Of a stretch of DNA of 40,915 bases, positions 33,280-40,838 are shown one piece after another. The stretch comes from Candidatus Woesearchaeota archaeon. GTDB lineage: Archaea > Nanobdellota > Nanobdellia > Woesearchaeales > JAGVXP01. Under the pieces are notes generated by a model that was given only the letters and a program-made list of their open reading frames with translations, did not search any database and was not told the origin of the DNA. The stretch lies in assembly GCA_018303725.1 (NCBI GenBank), contig JAGVXP010000054.1, positions 1 to 40,915 of the forward strand. The letters run 5' to 3'. Position 1 is the stretch's first letter, and each line of letters starts with the position of its first letter. The position numbers and the translations under genes were made by a program.

Positions 33280-34758
33280 ATGAATGCGCTATTAATATAT
33301 CCTGAATGCCCTGATACTTTTTGGAGTTTTAAATATGCGCTTAAATTTGTTTCCAAAAAAGCTTCTTTGCCTCCATTAGGGTTGCTGACAATAGGAGCAA
33401 TGCTGCCTAAAAAATGGAATAAAAAGCTTGTCGATATGAATGTTAGCGAACTAAAGGATAAAGATATTGCATGGGCTGATATGGTTTTTATCAGCTCTAT
33501 GATTGTGCAGAAGGATAGCGCGCAGAGAGTTATTAATATATGCAAAGCGCAAGGAAAAATAATAGTTGCAGGCGGCCCTGTTTTTACAGCACAGCATGAA
33601 AAATTTAAGGGTGTGGATCATTTTGTGCTGAATGAAGCGGAAGTTAGTTTGCCGCTATTTCTTAAAGACCTAAGAAAAGGGAAGCCTAAGCACATCTACT
33701 CTTCTAAAGAAAGGCCGGACATAACAAAAACACCCGTTCCACTTTGGTCTTTGATTAACTTTAATGACTATGCAACAATGCCGGTGCAGTACTCAAGAGG
33801 ATGCCCCTTTAATTGTGAATTCTGTGATATTATTATCATGAATGGAAGGATTCCGAGAACAAAAACACCGGAACAACTGCTAAATGAGCTTCAATCACTC
33901 TATGATGCAGGATGGAGGAAGTCTGTATTCATTGTAGATGATAATTTTATTGGCAATAAAACAAATGTAAAAAAAATGCTGCCTTTGCTGGTTAAATGGC
34001 AAAAAGAGCATAAATATCCATTCATTCTGATGACTGAGGCTAGTGTAAATTTAGCTGATGATGATGAATTGATGAGGATGATGAGCGCAGCTAATTTCTA
34101 TAAGGTATTTTTGGGGTTTGAAACTCCAGATGCCAACAGCTTAAAAGAATGCGGCAAGATTCAAAATATCAAAGGGGATGTTGTAGAAGCTGTAAAGGCC
34201 ATCCACCAGCACGGGATGCAGGTTATGGGCGGGTTTATTGTTGGTTTTGACAGCGATACCGAGAATATATTTGAAACACAGATCAAATTTATACAAAAGA
34301 TTGGTGTTGTTACAGCAATGGTAGGAATGCTTGTTGCAGTGCCTCAAACAAGGCTTTGGAACAGGCTTAGATCTGAAGGCAGGCTTAAAGGCGAGGCTAG
34401 CGGGCAAAATACAGATGGAAGCCTGAACTTTGTGCCAAGAATGGGAAAAGAAAAGCTTATTGAAGGGTATAAGAGGCTTCTCTCTACAATATATTCACCA
34501 AAAAATTATTATAAAAGAGTAAATGCCCTCATCAAAAATTATAGGCCTACTGCAAGAGGCAAGATTCCCAGGGAAGAGTTTATTGCATTTATCAGGAGTA
34601 TGTGGAGGATAGGCGTCCTATCAAAGGAAAGGATATATTATTGGAGACTTATTCTAAAAACAAGCATAAGGAAAATAAAAGCGCTTCCTACTGCAGTTGA
34701 GCTTAGCATTTATAGGCAGCATTTTGAGAAGATTGTTAATAGGCTTTTGGCTGTTTGA
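33280..34758 (+). CDS. B12-binding-domain radical SAM protein with DUF4070-like C-terminus
   Basis: A 492-residue protein. Residues 1-145 form a B12-binding-like Rossmann domain (LPPLGLLTIGAMLP, GKIIVAGGPVF) without the DxHxxG cobalamin-ligand motif. The radical SAM core has CxxxCxxC in RGCPFNCEFCDI (C175, C179, C182), then VFIVDDNFIGN, FLGFETPD and GGFIVGFDSDTENIF. The C-terminal part (about 290-440) resembles the DUF4070 region of HpnP/HpnJ-like enzymes. Members methylate or rearrange lipids and other substrates; the substrate here cannot be told. A GATATAAATACT box lies about 45-50 bp before the ATG. Confidence 0.85.
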   Translation: MNALLIYPECPDTFWSFKYALKFVSKKASLPPLGLLTIGAMLPKKWNKKLVDMNVSELKDKDIAWADMVFISSMIVQKDSAQRVINICKAQGKIIVAGGPVFTAQHEKFKGVDHFVLNEAEVSLPLFLKDLRKGKPKHIYSSKERPDITKTPVPLWSLINFNDYATMPVQYSRGCPFNCEFCDIIIMNGRIPRTKTPEQLLNELQSLYDAGWRKSVFIVDDNFIGNKTNVKKMLPLLVKWQKEHKYPFILMTEASVNLADDDELMRMMSAANFYKVFLGFETPDANSLKECGKIQNIKGDVVEAVKAIHQHGMQVMGGFIVGFDSDTENIFETQIKFIQKIGVVTAMVGMLVAVPQTRLWNRLRSEGRLKGEASGQNTDGSLNFVPRMGKEKLIEGYKRLLSTIYSPKNYYKRVNALIKNYRPTARGKIPREEFIAFIRSMWRIGVLSKERIYYWRLILKTSIRKIKALPTAVELSIYRQHFEKIVNRLLAV

Positions 34759-34772
34759 TTTATTTTTATTAT

Positions 34773-34872
34773 AGCAAAGAACACAAATATGTAATAAATC
34801 CTTTGGATTTATGAGCATGCTCAAAAATGTGCCACATTTTTGACAATTGAGCAATAAATAGTGTTCTTTGCT
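34773..34872. repeat. Compound three-armed palindrome B
   Basis: Outer stem AGCAAAGAACAC (34773-34784) pairs perfectly with GTGTTCTTTGCT (34861-34872). Inside are hairpin 1, ATAAATCC (34794-34801), loop TTT, GGATTTAT (34805-34812); palindrome GAGCATGCTC (34813-34822); and hairpin 2, TCAAAAATGT (34821-34830), loop GCC, ACATTTTTGA (34834-34843). It has the same plan as element A and is directly followed by element C. It contains no ORF of note. Confidence 0.9.
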
Positions 34873-34875
34873 TAT

Positions 34876-34973
34876 TAATAGCGGACAACAATTGTCAAAA
34901 ACTTTCGGTTTTTGAGTGTGCTCAAAAATCAATTGTTGATTTTTGACATCTCAATATTCTTTGTCCGCTATTA
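34876..34973. repeat. Compound three-armed palindrome C
   Basis: Outer stem TAATAGCGGACAA (34876-34888) pairs perfectly with TTGTCCGCTATTA (34961-34973). Inside are hairpin 1, TCAAAAAC (34895-34902), loop TTTCG, GTTTTTGA (34908-34915); a small GAG-TGTG-CTC stem (34914-34923); and hairpin 2, TCAAAAATCAA (34922-34932), loop TTG, TTGATTTTTGA (34936-34946). The GAGnnnnCTC centre and TCAAAAA arm are shared with element B, showing common origin. It ends about 40 bp before map. Confidence 0.9.
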
Positions 34974-35013
34974 TACTAAAATTATTTAAATAAACTTTGA
35001 TTTCCTTTCTCTT

Positions 35014-35898
35014 ATGGAGCAATCAACCATTGATAACTATAAAAAAGCAGGTAAAATAGCCAAAGAAGCTTTATTGTTGGGCAGAGAGCTGATTAAAAAG
35101 AATGCCAAACTGCTTGATGTTTGCAATAAGATAGAGGGAAAAATATTTTCTTTAGGAGCAAAACCGGCTTTTCCAGTGCAAGTAAGCTGTAATGATATTG
35201 CTGCTCATTACTGTCCTGAGGATGATGATAAAATTGTTTTTTCTGACCAACTAGTTTGTCTGGATGTTGGCGTTCATGTTGATGGCTGCATAGGTGATAA
35301 TGCTTGCAGTGTTGATTTGTCTAGGAACAATTCTGATTTAGTTAAAGCTTCTCAGGAAGCATTAAAAGCTGCGGTTGAAACTGTAGAAGTTGGAGTTAGT
35401 TTAGGAGAGATTGGAAAAGCTATACAAAACGCCATAGAAGGCTTTGGCTTCAAGCCGGTAAGGAATTTATCCGGGCATGGCCTCGATTCTTTTAATATCC
35501 ATGCTCCGCCTACAATACCTAATTTTGACACTAAAGATAAAACTAAGTTAGAGAAAGGGATGGTTATAGCAATTGAGCCATTCGCTACAAATGGTGCTGG
35601 ATTAATATATGAAAATGGAGAGCCTTCTGTTTTTGCTTTGCACGGCAAAAAATCAGTAAGGGTTGGCTTTGTAAGGAATATTCTAAAGCAGATTGAGGGC
35701 TATAATGGCCTGCCGTTCACAACAAGATGGATTACTAAGAATTTTTCTGAGGCCCAGGTAAGGTATGCCTTGAACCAGTTGAAACAGTTAGAAATTTTAA
35801 AGGAATATCCGCCTTTGGTTGAGAAAATGAACGGCTTGGTTAGCCAGGCTGAGGATAGTTTATTAGTAGATGATGAGGTTGTGGTTTTGACTCAATAA
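35014..35898 (+). CDS. map: Methionine aminopeptidase, type II
   Basis: A 294-residue metallopeptidase removing the N-terminal Met from new proteins. The five metal ligands are visible: D84 in LDVGVHVDG, D95 in IGDNACSVD, H155 in LSGHGLD, E188 in AIEPFA and E280 in QAEDSLLVDDE. The insert with a helical subdomain (about 230-280, including FTTRWITKNFSEAQVRYALN) marks type II enzymes of archaea and eukaryotes. An ATTATTTAAATAAAC box lies about 20-35 bp before the ATG. The last 7 bp overlap the convergent gene at 35892. Confidence 0.96.
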   Translation: MEQSTIDNYKKAGKIAKEALLLGRELIKKNAKLLDVCNKIEGKIFSLGAKPAFPVQVSCNDIAAHYCPEDDDKIVFSDQLVCLDVGVHVDGCIGDNACSVDLSRNNSDLVKASQEALKAAVETVEVGVSLGEIGKAIQNAIEGFGFKPVRNLSGHGLDSFNIHAPPTIPNFDTKDKTKLEKGMVIAIEPFATNGAGLIYENGEPSVFALHGKKSVRVGFVRNILKQIEGYNGLPFTTRWITKNFSEAQVRYALNQLKQLEILKEYPPLVEKMNGLVSQAEDSLLVDDEVVVLTQ

Positions 35899-36704
35899 TA
35901 TGGTTTTATGGTTGCTAAGGAAAGACCGCCAATTGCTTTTTCTATTTCTGGTTGATAACTCTTAAGTGCTTCTTCTGTTTTACCAAGTTTTGTATAGGCC
36001 TTGAATGCCTTTTTTCTATCTGCAAAGCCTTTTCTAATTTCCATAAGAGCCATGACTTCCCTAACTGCAGTAATTGGGTCCCCACCCGGTTCAAAAAATC
36101 TTGCACTTTTGTACTCTCCAGGTCCTAGCATCTCAAACCTCATATGATTACAACGGCTTACAAAATGGTGTAACCAGTCTTGTTCAAAGTACTCTGTTCC
36201 TCTTGCTCTGGAAACAGACTCTTTATCTGAACTGGAAGCCACCATACCAGGTAAAGCTTCTGAAAAAATTTTATATGCTGTATGAAAAAATTGATATAAA
36301 CGCCATAAATTATAATGTTCATCTGTTCCTATCATCCCCCCTGAGATATGATAGACATGAGGTATGTCATATACTTCAGCTTCTTGGACCGATTTGCCTC
36401 TTAATCTTGTGCTCTTTGTGTCATAAGCTGCTATAACAACCCCCAAATTATTTCCTTCTTGTTCTCTTAGATGAGCAACCGCTTCGTCAACTGTTTTAAA
36501 TGGTTTTCCATCACTACCACTACGGTGGATTATATGGGGTATTCCGTCTTCATCAACATTTACAAATGAAGAACCAAAAACTTTTCTTCTTGGATGGTTC
36601 ACAGCAGCTGAAAAATGCCTTAAAACATGTGCAAGTTGAACTAAGGATAAACCACCCTTATAGTTAGAAGGGACTGCATGAATCAAAGCATAATTTTTAG
36701 CCAT
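35892..36704 (-). CDS. Unknown conserved-looking protein (partner of the next gene)
   Basis: A 270-residue soluble protein beginning MAKNYALIHAVPSNYKGGLS. The first 130 residues look alpha/beta with GVVIAAYDTKSTRLRGKS and VYDIPHVYHISGGMIG; the rest is mainly helical and rich in His/Trp (YNLWRLYQFFHTAYKIF, DWLHHFVSRCNHMRFE). I do not recognise it. I chose ATG 36704 because GGGAG lies about 7 bp upstream; an in-frame ATG at 36749 would overlap the upstream gene by 53 bp. It overlaps that gene by 8 bp, so the two are coupled, and convergent map by 7 bp. The His-rich helices might bind metal, a guess. Confidence 0.72.
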   Translation of the reverse strand: MAKNYALIHAVPSNYKGGLSLVQLAHVLRHFSAAVNHPRRKVFGSSFVNVDEDGIPHIIHRSGSDGKPFKTVDEAVAHLREQEGNNLGVVIAAYDTKSTRLRGKSVQEAEVYDIPHVYHISGGMIGTDEHYNLWRLYQFFHTAYKIFSEALPGMVASSSDKESVSRARGTEYFEQDWLHHFVSRCNHMRFEMLGPGEYKSARFFEPGGDPITAVREVMALMEIRKGFADRKKAFKAYTKLGKTEEALKSYQPEIEKAIGGLSLATIKPYY

Positions 36705-37248
36705 TGTTTTTCTCCCTTGAAGCCTGTTGATGCCATGTTTCATAAGCATTGAATATACCTTTTTTCCAATAGACTAGTTGATTATAAGCTTCTGTTGATT
36801 CTTTGATATTTTTTAGCGCATTTTTTCTTTTATCAGGATTTGCTGAAGCCAATTTTGATTGCGCTTCAAAAATACCGCCCTCACCTGTCCACCCGTCTTT
36901 TAAAGCACCGATGGATTTGGCCAATCTTGCCCACCCATCAACATAAGATAAACAAGCTGAGAATAGGTCTTGGTCTTCTGCTAACTTTGTATACCTTTCA
37001 TTTTCTTGGGAATCTTTATTTGCTAACTCTTTAACATGGAGGACCTGTTCCAAGGAATCACGCAGATATAATGCAACATCTGCTTTTAATAGAGCCTCGT
37101 ATGGCTTATCTTCCAGATAATTTCTGGCAACTCTTCCAAGCAATTCTTCGCCTTTCCTGAATAATTCATCATGGCCTTTAATTTGGATAGCTATTTTATC
37201 ATCTGCCAATTGTCTCTCAATATTTTCTATAACCTTGTTTATAGCCAT
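36697..37248 (-). CDS. Unknown helical protein, first gene of a two-gene operon
   Basis: A 183-residue, almost entirely helical, soluble protein (MAINKVIENIERQLADDKIA...). Helices such as HDELFRKGEELLGRVARNYL, EALLKADVALYLRDSLEQVL and NALKNIKESTEAYNQLVYWK suggest a helical bundle or TPR-like array. I recognise no family. It has a GGTGG ribosome binding site before ATG 37248 and overlaps the downstream gene by 8 bp. The TATA-rich stretch at about 37262-37290 would be its promoter. Confidence 0.7.
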   Translation of the reverse strand: MAINKVIENIERQLADDKIAIQIKGHDELFRKGEELLGRVARNYLEDKPYEALLKADVALYLRDSLEQVLHVKELANKDSQENERYTKLAEDQDLFSACLSYVDGWARLAKSIGALKDGWTGEGGIFEAQSKLASANPDKRKNALKNIKESTEAYNQLVYWKKGIFNAYETWHQQASREKNNG

Positions 37249-37413
37249 ATTACCATTACCACCTTATATAATTTATATAATCTTTATAAAAAAGTAAGGA
37301 ATGGTTTTTAAACTTTTCTATTTTTCAGCAGGAAATACTTTAATTTCACAAGATTTTTGGTTGTTAATTTTAAGGTAAATATTTATATAGCCAGTTATGT
37401 TAGCTGTTATAAA
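37249..37413. promoter_or_regulatory. Divergent promoter region
   Basis: Leftward: TATATAA-type boxes within about 37262-37290 and GGTGG before ATG 37248. Rightward: TTTATATAG (about 37382-37390), about 25-32 bp before ATG 37414, fitting a leaderless ZIP transcript. I see no gene in this 165-bp stretch. Confidence 0.55.
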
Positions 37414-38166
37414 ATGCTGGAATCATTGTTGTACGCTTTTATATCTGTAGGAATAGTAAGCTTAATATCACTAGTTGGTGTTTTAACATTTGCCATAAGC
37501 GGCAATTTTTTAAGAAGAATCCTTATTTTATTGGTAAGCTTCGCAGCCGGCGCTTTGCTTGGGGATGTTTTTATCCATTTGCTGCCGGAGGTTGTGAAGG
37601 AATTTGGCTTTAGGCTGGAGATTTCATTGTATGTTTTAGTTGGAATTTTGATATTTTTTATTTTAGAAAAATTTATACAATGGAGGCACTGCCATATGCC
37701 AACTACAAAGGCACATGCACATCCGGTTGCGTTAATGAATTTAATAGGAGATGGCCTGCATAATCTAATTGATGGCATGATAATAGCCGGCTCTTACATT
37801 GCTTCTATTCAATTAGGCATTGCAACAACAATAGCTGTTGTATTGCACGAGATACCTCAAGAAATGGGTGATTTTGGAATTTTATTGCATGGCGGCTTCA
37901 ATAAAGTAAAAGCTTTGTTTTTTAATTTTGTAACTGCTTTATTTGCTGTTTTAGGCGCTGTTATAGCTTTTATTATTGGCTCTGGCATAGAGAATTTTTC
38001 CTTGTATATGATTCCAATAACAGCAGGCGGGTTTATTTATATTGCTGGCTCTGACCTGATCCCTGAGCTGCACAAAACATGTGTTCCTGCTTCTAAATCA
38101 GTTGCGCAGTTAATAGCCTTTGTTCTTGGGATGTTTGTGATGCTGTTGCTGCTGTTGGTTGGGTAA
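37414..38166 (+). CDS. ZIP-family divalent metal transporter
   Basis: A 250-residue membrane protein taking up Zn2+ or related metals. ZIP signatures: FAAGALLGDVFIHLLPEVVK in helices 2-3, a short His-containing loop (QWRHCHMPTTKAHAHP, about 98-113), then LIGDGLHNLIDGMIIAGSYI in helix 4 and LHEIPQEMGDFGILLHGG in helix 5, which form the binuclear metal site. About eight hydrophobic segments are present. I chose ATG 37414 because a TATA box lies about 25-32 bp upstream; the longer in-frame start at 37357 would place that box inside the gene. Confidence 0.93.
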   Translation: MLESLLYAFISVGIVSLISLVGVLTFAISGNFLRRILILLVSFAAGALLGDVFIHLLPEVVKEFGFRLEISLYVLVGILIFFILEKFIQWRHCHMPTTKAHAHPVALMNLIGDGLHNLIDGMIIAGSYIASIQLGIATTIAVVLHEIPQEMGDFGILLHGGFNKVKALFFNFVTALFAVLGAVIAFIIGSGIENFSLYMIPITAGGFIYIAGSDLIPELHKTCVPASKSVAQLIAFVLGMFVMLLLLLVG

Positions 38167-38245
38167 GTTTGTATAATAGATTAACAATTCTTATACAACT
38201 ATAAAATAGTAAAATATATAAATAAGATTTTAATTTTATTGAAGT

Positions 38246-39064
38246 ATGGCAGAATACCCTAATCCAGTTATTGGGCATAGGTACTCATATAAGGATAATA
38301 ATATCAGAAGGATTACCAACATAATCAAAAGAGAGATAGAATGTGATGGGCCAGATATAGGCTCTTTAGTCCTAGAAGACAGATTTGCTAAATATAGAAG
38401 CATGTGCTGGAAAATTAGTAAGTATATTGACTCTTTTAAAATTGAATATAACAAAGAAGATGTTGAGGCAAGGGTTGGAATATTCTCTATCTGGCTAAAA
38501 GTAGTAGATGATGAGATGGAAAAATCAGACAAAAATGTAGGCAAAGACATTTTAAACCGCTTGCAAGACCCATCACCTAGATTTGACGAAGAAACAAAAG
38601 GAAGCCCTTCAAAATTTCTGACAGAAATACTTAAAAAACAGATAAAGCCTGGCATCTACGGAGCAGTATTAACGGGCTTTTATGCCTTGTATACATCTGT
38701 TGTAGACAATGATAATTCAACTAATATGGATGATTATATATCAAGCCGCAGGAAAAGTGGTGAATTGACCGCAAATATAATCTATCAGCTTATTGAACCT
38801 GATTTAAGAGGCAACTTAAATAAATTTAAAAAATTCTTAATGCAATTAGGCGGGGTTGGGAACCTTGTGGATAGCTGTTTAGATATTAAAAAGGATATTA
38901 GTAACGGAGCATTTAAATTCATTCCTAGTGCTTTGGATGTAGCTAAATTATACACCAAAACAAGCATGGAGGGCATCAAAATGTTTATAGAATATCCAAC
39001 TTTCTCTTTTAAGTTCTTTAGGTCTATAATAAAAAACATTAAGTATTTACGACAGCTTGCCTAA
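38246..39064 (+). CDS. Possible class I isoprenoid-synthesis-fold protein
   Basis: A 272-residue, mostly helical protein. SIWLKVVDDEMEKSDKNVG (about 81-99) has spaced acidic residues like the first Asp-rich motif of phytoene/squalene-synthase-like enzymes, and TNMDDYISSRRKSGELTANI (about 158-177) recalls the second motif region with a Tyr, Arg and Gly. This suggests a class I isoprenoid fold, but the canonical DDxxD is not complete, so the call is tentative. If right, the substrate would be prenyl diphosphates. An AAATATATAAATAAG box lies about 25-35 bp before the ATG. It ends 39 bp before tgt. Confidence 0.5.
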   Translation: MAEYPNPVIGHRYSYKDNNIRRITNIIKREIECDGPDIGSLVLEDRFAKYRSMCWKISKYIDSFKIEYNKEDVEARVGIFSIWLKVVDDEMEKSDKNVGKDILNRLQDPSPRFDEETKGSPSKFLTEILKKQIKPGIYGAVLTGFYALYTSVVDNDNSTNMDDYISSRRKSGELTANIIYQLIEPDLRGNLNKFKKFLMQLGGVGNLVDSCLDIKKDISNGAFKFIPSALDVAKLYTKTSMEGIKMFIEYPTFSFKFFRSIIKNIKYLRQLA

Positions 39065-39103
39065 ATAACAAATTTTATAAAACAGCTAGTAGTTCTTAGT
39101 TAT

Positions 39104-40330
39104 ATGTTCACCATAAACTCCAAAGACGGCAAAGCCAGGACAGGCGTTATAAAAACAAGGCATGGAAGTTTTGAAACTCCAGTTTTCATTCCTGTTGCCA
39201 CTGCTGCCACTGTCAAGGCTTTGTCCAATAAAGATTTGTTAGATTGCGGAGCTTCTGTTTTGTTAGCAAATACATACCACCTGCATTTAAGGCCAGGCGA
39301 GGAGCTGATAAAAAGATTAGGCGGATTGCATAAGTTTATGGGCTGGGACAAGCCGTTAGTTACTGACTCCGGCGGTTTTCAGGTTTTTTCCTTAGGCTTT
39401 GGCATGGAGCATAATGTCGGGAAGGTAGCTGATAATTATTTTATCAATGAAAAAAAATCAATAACAAATAATTCATTAAAAAAAAGCAAAGCGTTAAAAA
39501 ATAATAAAAATACTGCGCAGAAATGGGCGCATGTTGATGATTTTGGTGTTTTATTTAGAAACCCCTTAAGCGGGGAAAAAGTCAAATTAACCCCAAAGAG
39601 CTCGATGGAGATACAATCTAAACTAGGGGCCGATGTCATTTTTGCTTTTGATGAATGCACTTCCCCCCTATCTGATAAAAAATATACTTCTATTGCGCTT
39701 GAAAGAACACATAAATGGGCAAAAGAGTCTTTGAAATATCATGATAAAAAACAAGCTTTGTTTGGCATTGTGCAAGGCGGCGCTTACAAAGATTTAAGAG
39801 TTAAAAGCGCCAAACTTATTTCTAAATTAGGTTTCCCTGGTTATGGCATTGGCGGGAGTTTAGGCAAGTCAAAAGAGGATATGCATAAAATCCTTGATTG
39901 GGTTGTCCCTCTATTACCGGAAAACAAGCCAAGGCATTTATTAGGCATAGGGGCTGTAGAGGATTTGTTTAATTCTGTAGAAAGGGGTATAGACATGTTT
40001 GACTGTGTTGGGCCAACAAGATGGGCAAGAAGGGGCCATTTGTATATCCCTCCAAGTTCAGGAGGAAACATAAAAAATAAGTTCAGAATTAACATACAAA
40101 ACACCAAATTCAAAGAAGATAAAAAACCAATTGATAAGGAATGTGATTGTTATGTTTGCAAGAATCATTCCAGGGCTTACTTGAGGCATTTATATATAGC
40201 TAGTGAACTATCTTATTTTCATTTGGCTTCTGTGCATAATGTCAGGTTTATTCTGGGGCTGATGGAAAAGATTAGAGATTCTATAAACAAAGGGAAATTT
40301 AGGAAATTAAAGAAAGAATGGATTAATTGA
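39104..40330 (+). CDS. tgt: tRNA-guanine transglycosylase, bacterial (queuosine) type with an insertion
   Basis: A 408-residue enzyme exchanging guanine in tRNA for a 7-deazaguanine base. The motifs are of bacterial type: LANTYHLHLRPG, TDSGGFQVFSL (D88), FAFDECTSP (D183, C185 matching the bacterial preQ1-pocket Cys), GIVQGGAY, and DMFDCVGPTRWARRG with nucleophile D300. The zinc site is C347, C349, C352 and H378. There is no PUA domain and the length is bacterial, unlike archaeosine TGT. Residues about 101-150 hold a Lys/Asn-rich insertion of roughly 40 residues where bacterial enzymes have a short loop. It was probably acquired from bacteria and suggests queuosine-type modification. Confidence 0.92.
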   Translation: MFTINSKDGKARTGVIKTRHGSFETPVFIPVATAATVKALSNKDLLDCGASVLLANTYHLHLRPGEELIKRLGGLHKFMGWDKPLVTDSGGFQVFSLGFGMEHNVGKVADNYFINEKKSITNNSLKKSKALKNNKNTAQKWAHVDDFGVLFRNPLSGEKVKLTPKSSMEIQSKLGADVIFAFDECTSPLSDKKYTSIALERTHKWAKESLKYHDKKQALFGIVQGGAYKDLRVKSAKLISKLGFPGYGIGGSLGKSKEDMHKILDWVVPLLPENKPRHLLGIGAVEDLFNSVERGIDMFDCVGPTRWARRGHLYIPPSSGGNIKNKFRINIQNTKFKEDKKPIDKECDCYVCKNHSRAYLRHLYIASELSYFHLASVHNVRFILGLMEKIRDSINKGKFRKLKKEWIN

Positions 40331-40348
40331 AGCCTGGCTAATAATCAG

Positions 40349-40450
40349 CTATTTAAATTCAAACTCTTTCATTTTATCATCAAAGTTATACCTCTCAAAA
40401 AAGTCTTCATAAGGGTCTTCTTCAAGAGGTTTTTTGAATTTTATCATCAT
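40349..40450 (-). CDS. 33-residue hypothetical peptide
   Basis: ORF MMIKFKKPLEEDPYEDFFER onward, 33 residues, ending TAG at 40349-40351. Its ATG at 40450 overlaps the TGA of the zinc-ribbon gene (ATGATGA), typical translational coupling. It is rich in Asp/Glu, Lys and Phe and probably helical. No family is recognised. Tight coupling makes it more believable than its length alone would. Confidence 0.55.
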   Translation of the reverse strand: MMIKFKKPLEEDPYEDFFERYNFDDKMKEFEFK

Positions 40451-40614
40451 TGTACACTTACTTCTCGCCTGTTATCATACATTAATCCGCATATAATGCA
40501 TTTAACAACATGCTCGCTTATATGAAGCATCTCCAAGCCGCAGTTATAGCAGTAATAGGTTGGGCTTACATCTTCTTTGTATGTTTCATAATCACCATAC
40601 AAAACCTCGGCCAT
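40447..40614 (-). CDS. 55-residue zinc-ribbon protein
   Basis: ORF MAEVLYGDYETYKEDVSPTY onward with two CxxC knuckles: YCYNCG (C22, C25) and KCIICG (C39, C42), a classical zinc ribbon of RNA-polymerase-subunit or small-ribosomal-protein type. A perfect ribosome binding site, AAGGAGGTGAT (40620-40630), sits 8 bp before ATG 40614. It is the central gene of a leftward cluster of tiny genes. Function is unknown; nucleic-acid binding or a small regulatory role would fit. Confidence 0.82.
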   Translation of the reverse strand: MAEVLYGDYETYKEDVSPTYYCYNCGLEMLHISEHVVKCIICGLMYDNRREVSVQ

Positions 40615-40618
40615 GCCT

Positions 40619-40673
40619 ATCACCTCCTTAGCTGTAAATGGTGCAAAAGCACCCGGGATGCATCACCTCCTTT
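40619..40673 (-). promoter_or_regulatory. Duplicated ribosome binding site with hairpin between the copies
   Basis: AAGGAGGTGAT occurs twice on the leftward strand (40620-40630 and about 40662-40672). The second copy serves the zinc-ribbon gene. The first is only 2 bp from an ATG at 40663 that opens an 11-codon ORF (MHPGCFCTIYS, 40628-40663), too close for normal use. A GGTGC, TTTT, GCACC hairpin lies between them. This may be a translational control element. Confidence 0.45.
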
Positions 40674-40730
40674 GGGTTTAATTATGGGTGATAGTTCGTG
40701 AACTGCGTGATTTGAGATTTTTTCTTTTCT

Positions 40731-40793
40731 TTATTCAGATATAGGTTCTTCACCTTCTTTATATCTGTCCTCATTCCACAAGTGCAGTTTCAT
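40731..40793 (-). CDS. Possible 20-residue peptide
   Basis: ORF MKLHLWNEDRYKEGEEPISE, ending TAA at 40731-40733. GGGGA lies directly upstream of ATG 40793 and a TATATATAAAT box at about 40825-40834 is about 35 bp upstream. It would be the first product of the leftward small-gene cluster. Such a short ORF could be chance; support comes from the promoter and ribosome binding site. Confidence 0.35.
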   Translation of the reverse strand: MKLHLWNEDRYKEGEEPISE

Positions 40794-40822
40794 TCCCCAT
40801 CACCATACACTATATGGGGGAA

Positions 40823-40838
40823 AGATTTATATATAACC
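40823..40838 (-). promoter_or_regulatory. TATA box of the leftward small-gene cluster
   Basis: Leftward GGTTATATATAAATCT. Expected transcription start is about 40800, just before ATG 40793. The rest of 40839-40915 is very AT-rich with several alternating TA runs; I see no gene there. Confidence 0.5.

Noticed and set aside
40510-40701. Plus-strand 63-residue ORF near the right end
   Set aside because: It is antisense to the zinc-ribbon gene, which has a perfect ribosome binding site and two CxxC motifs.
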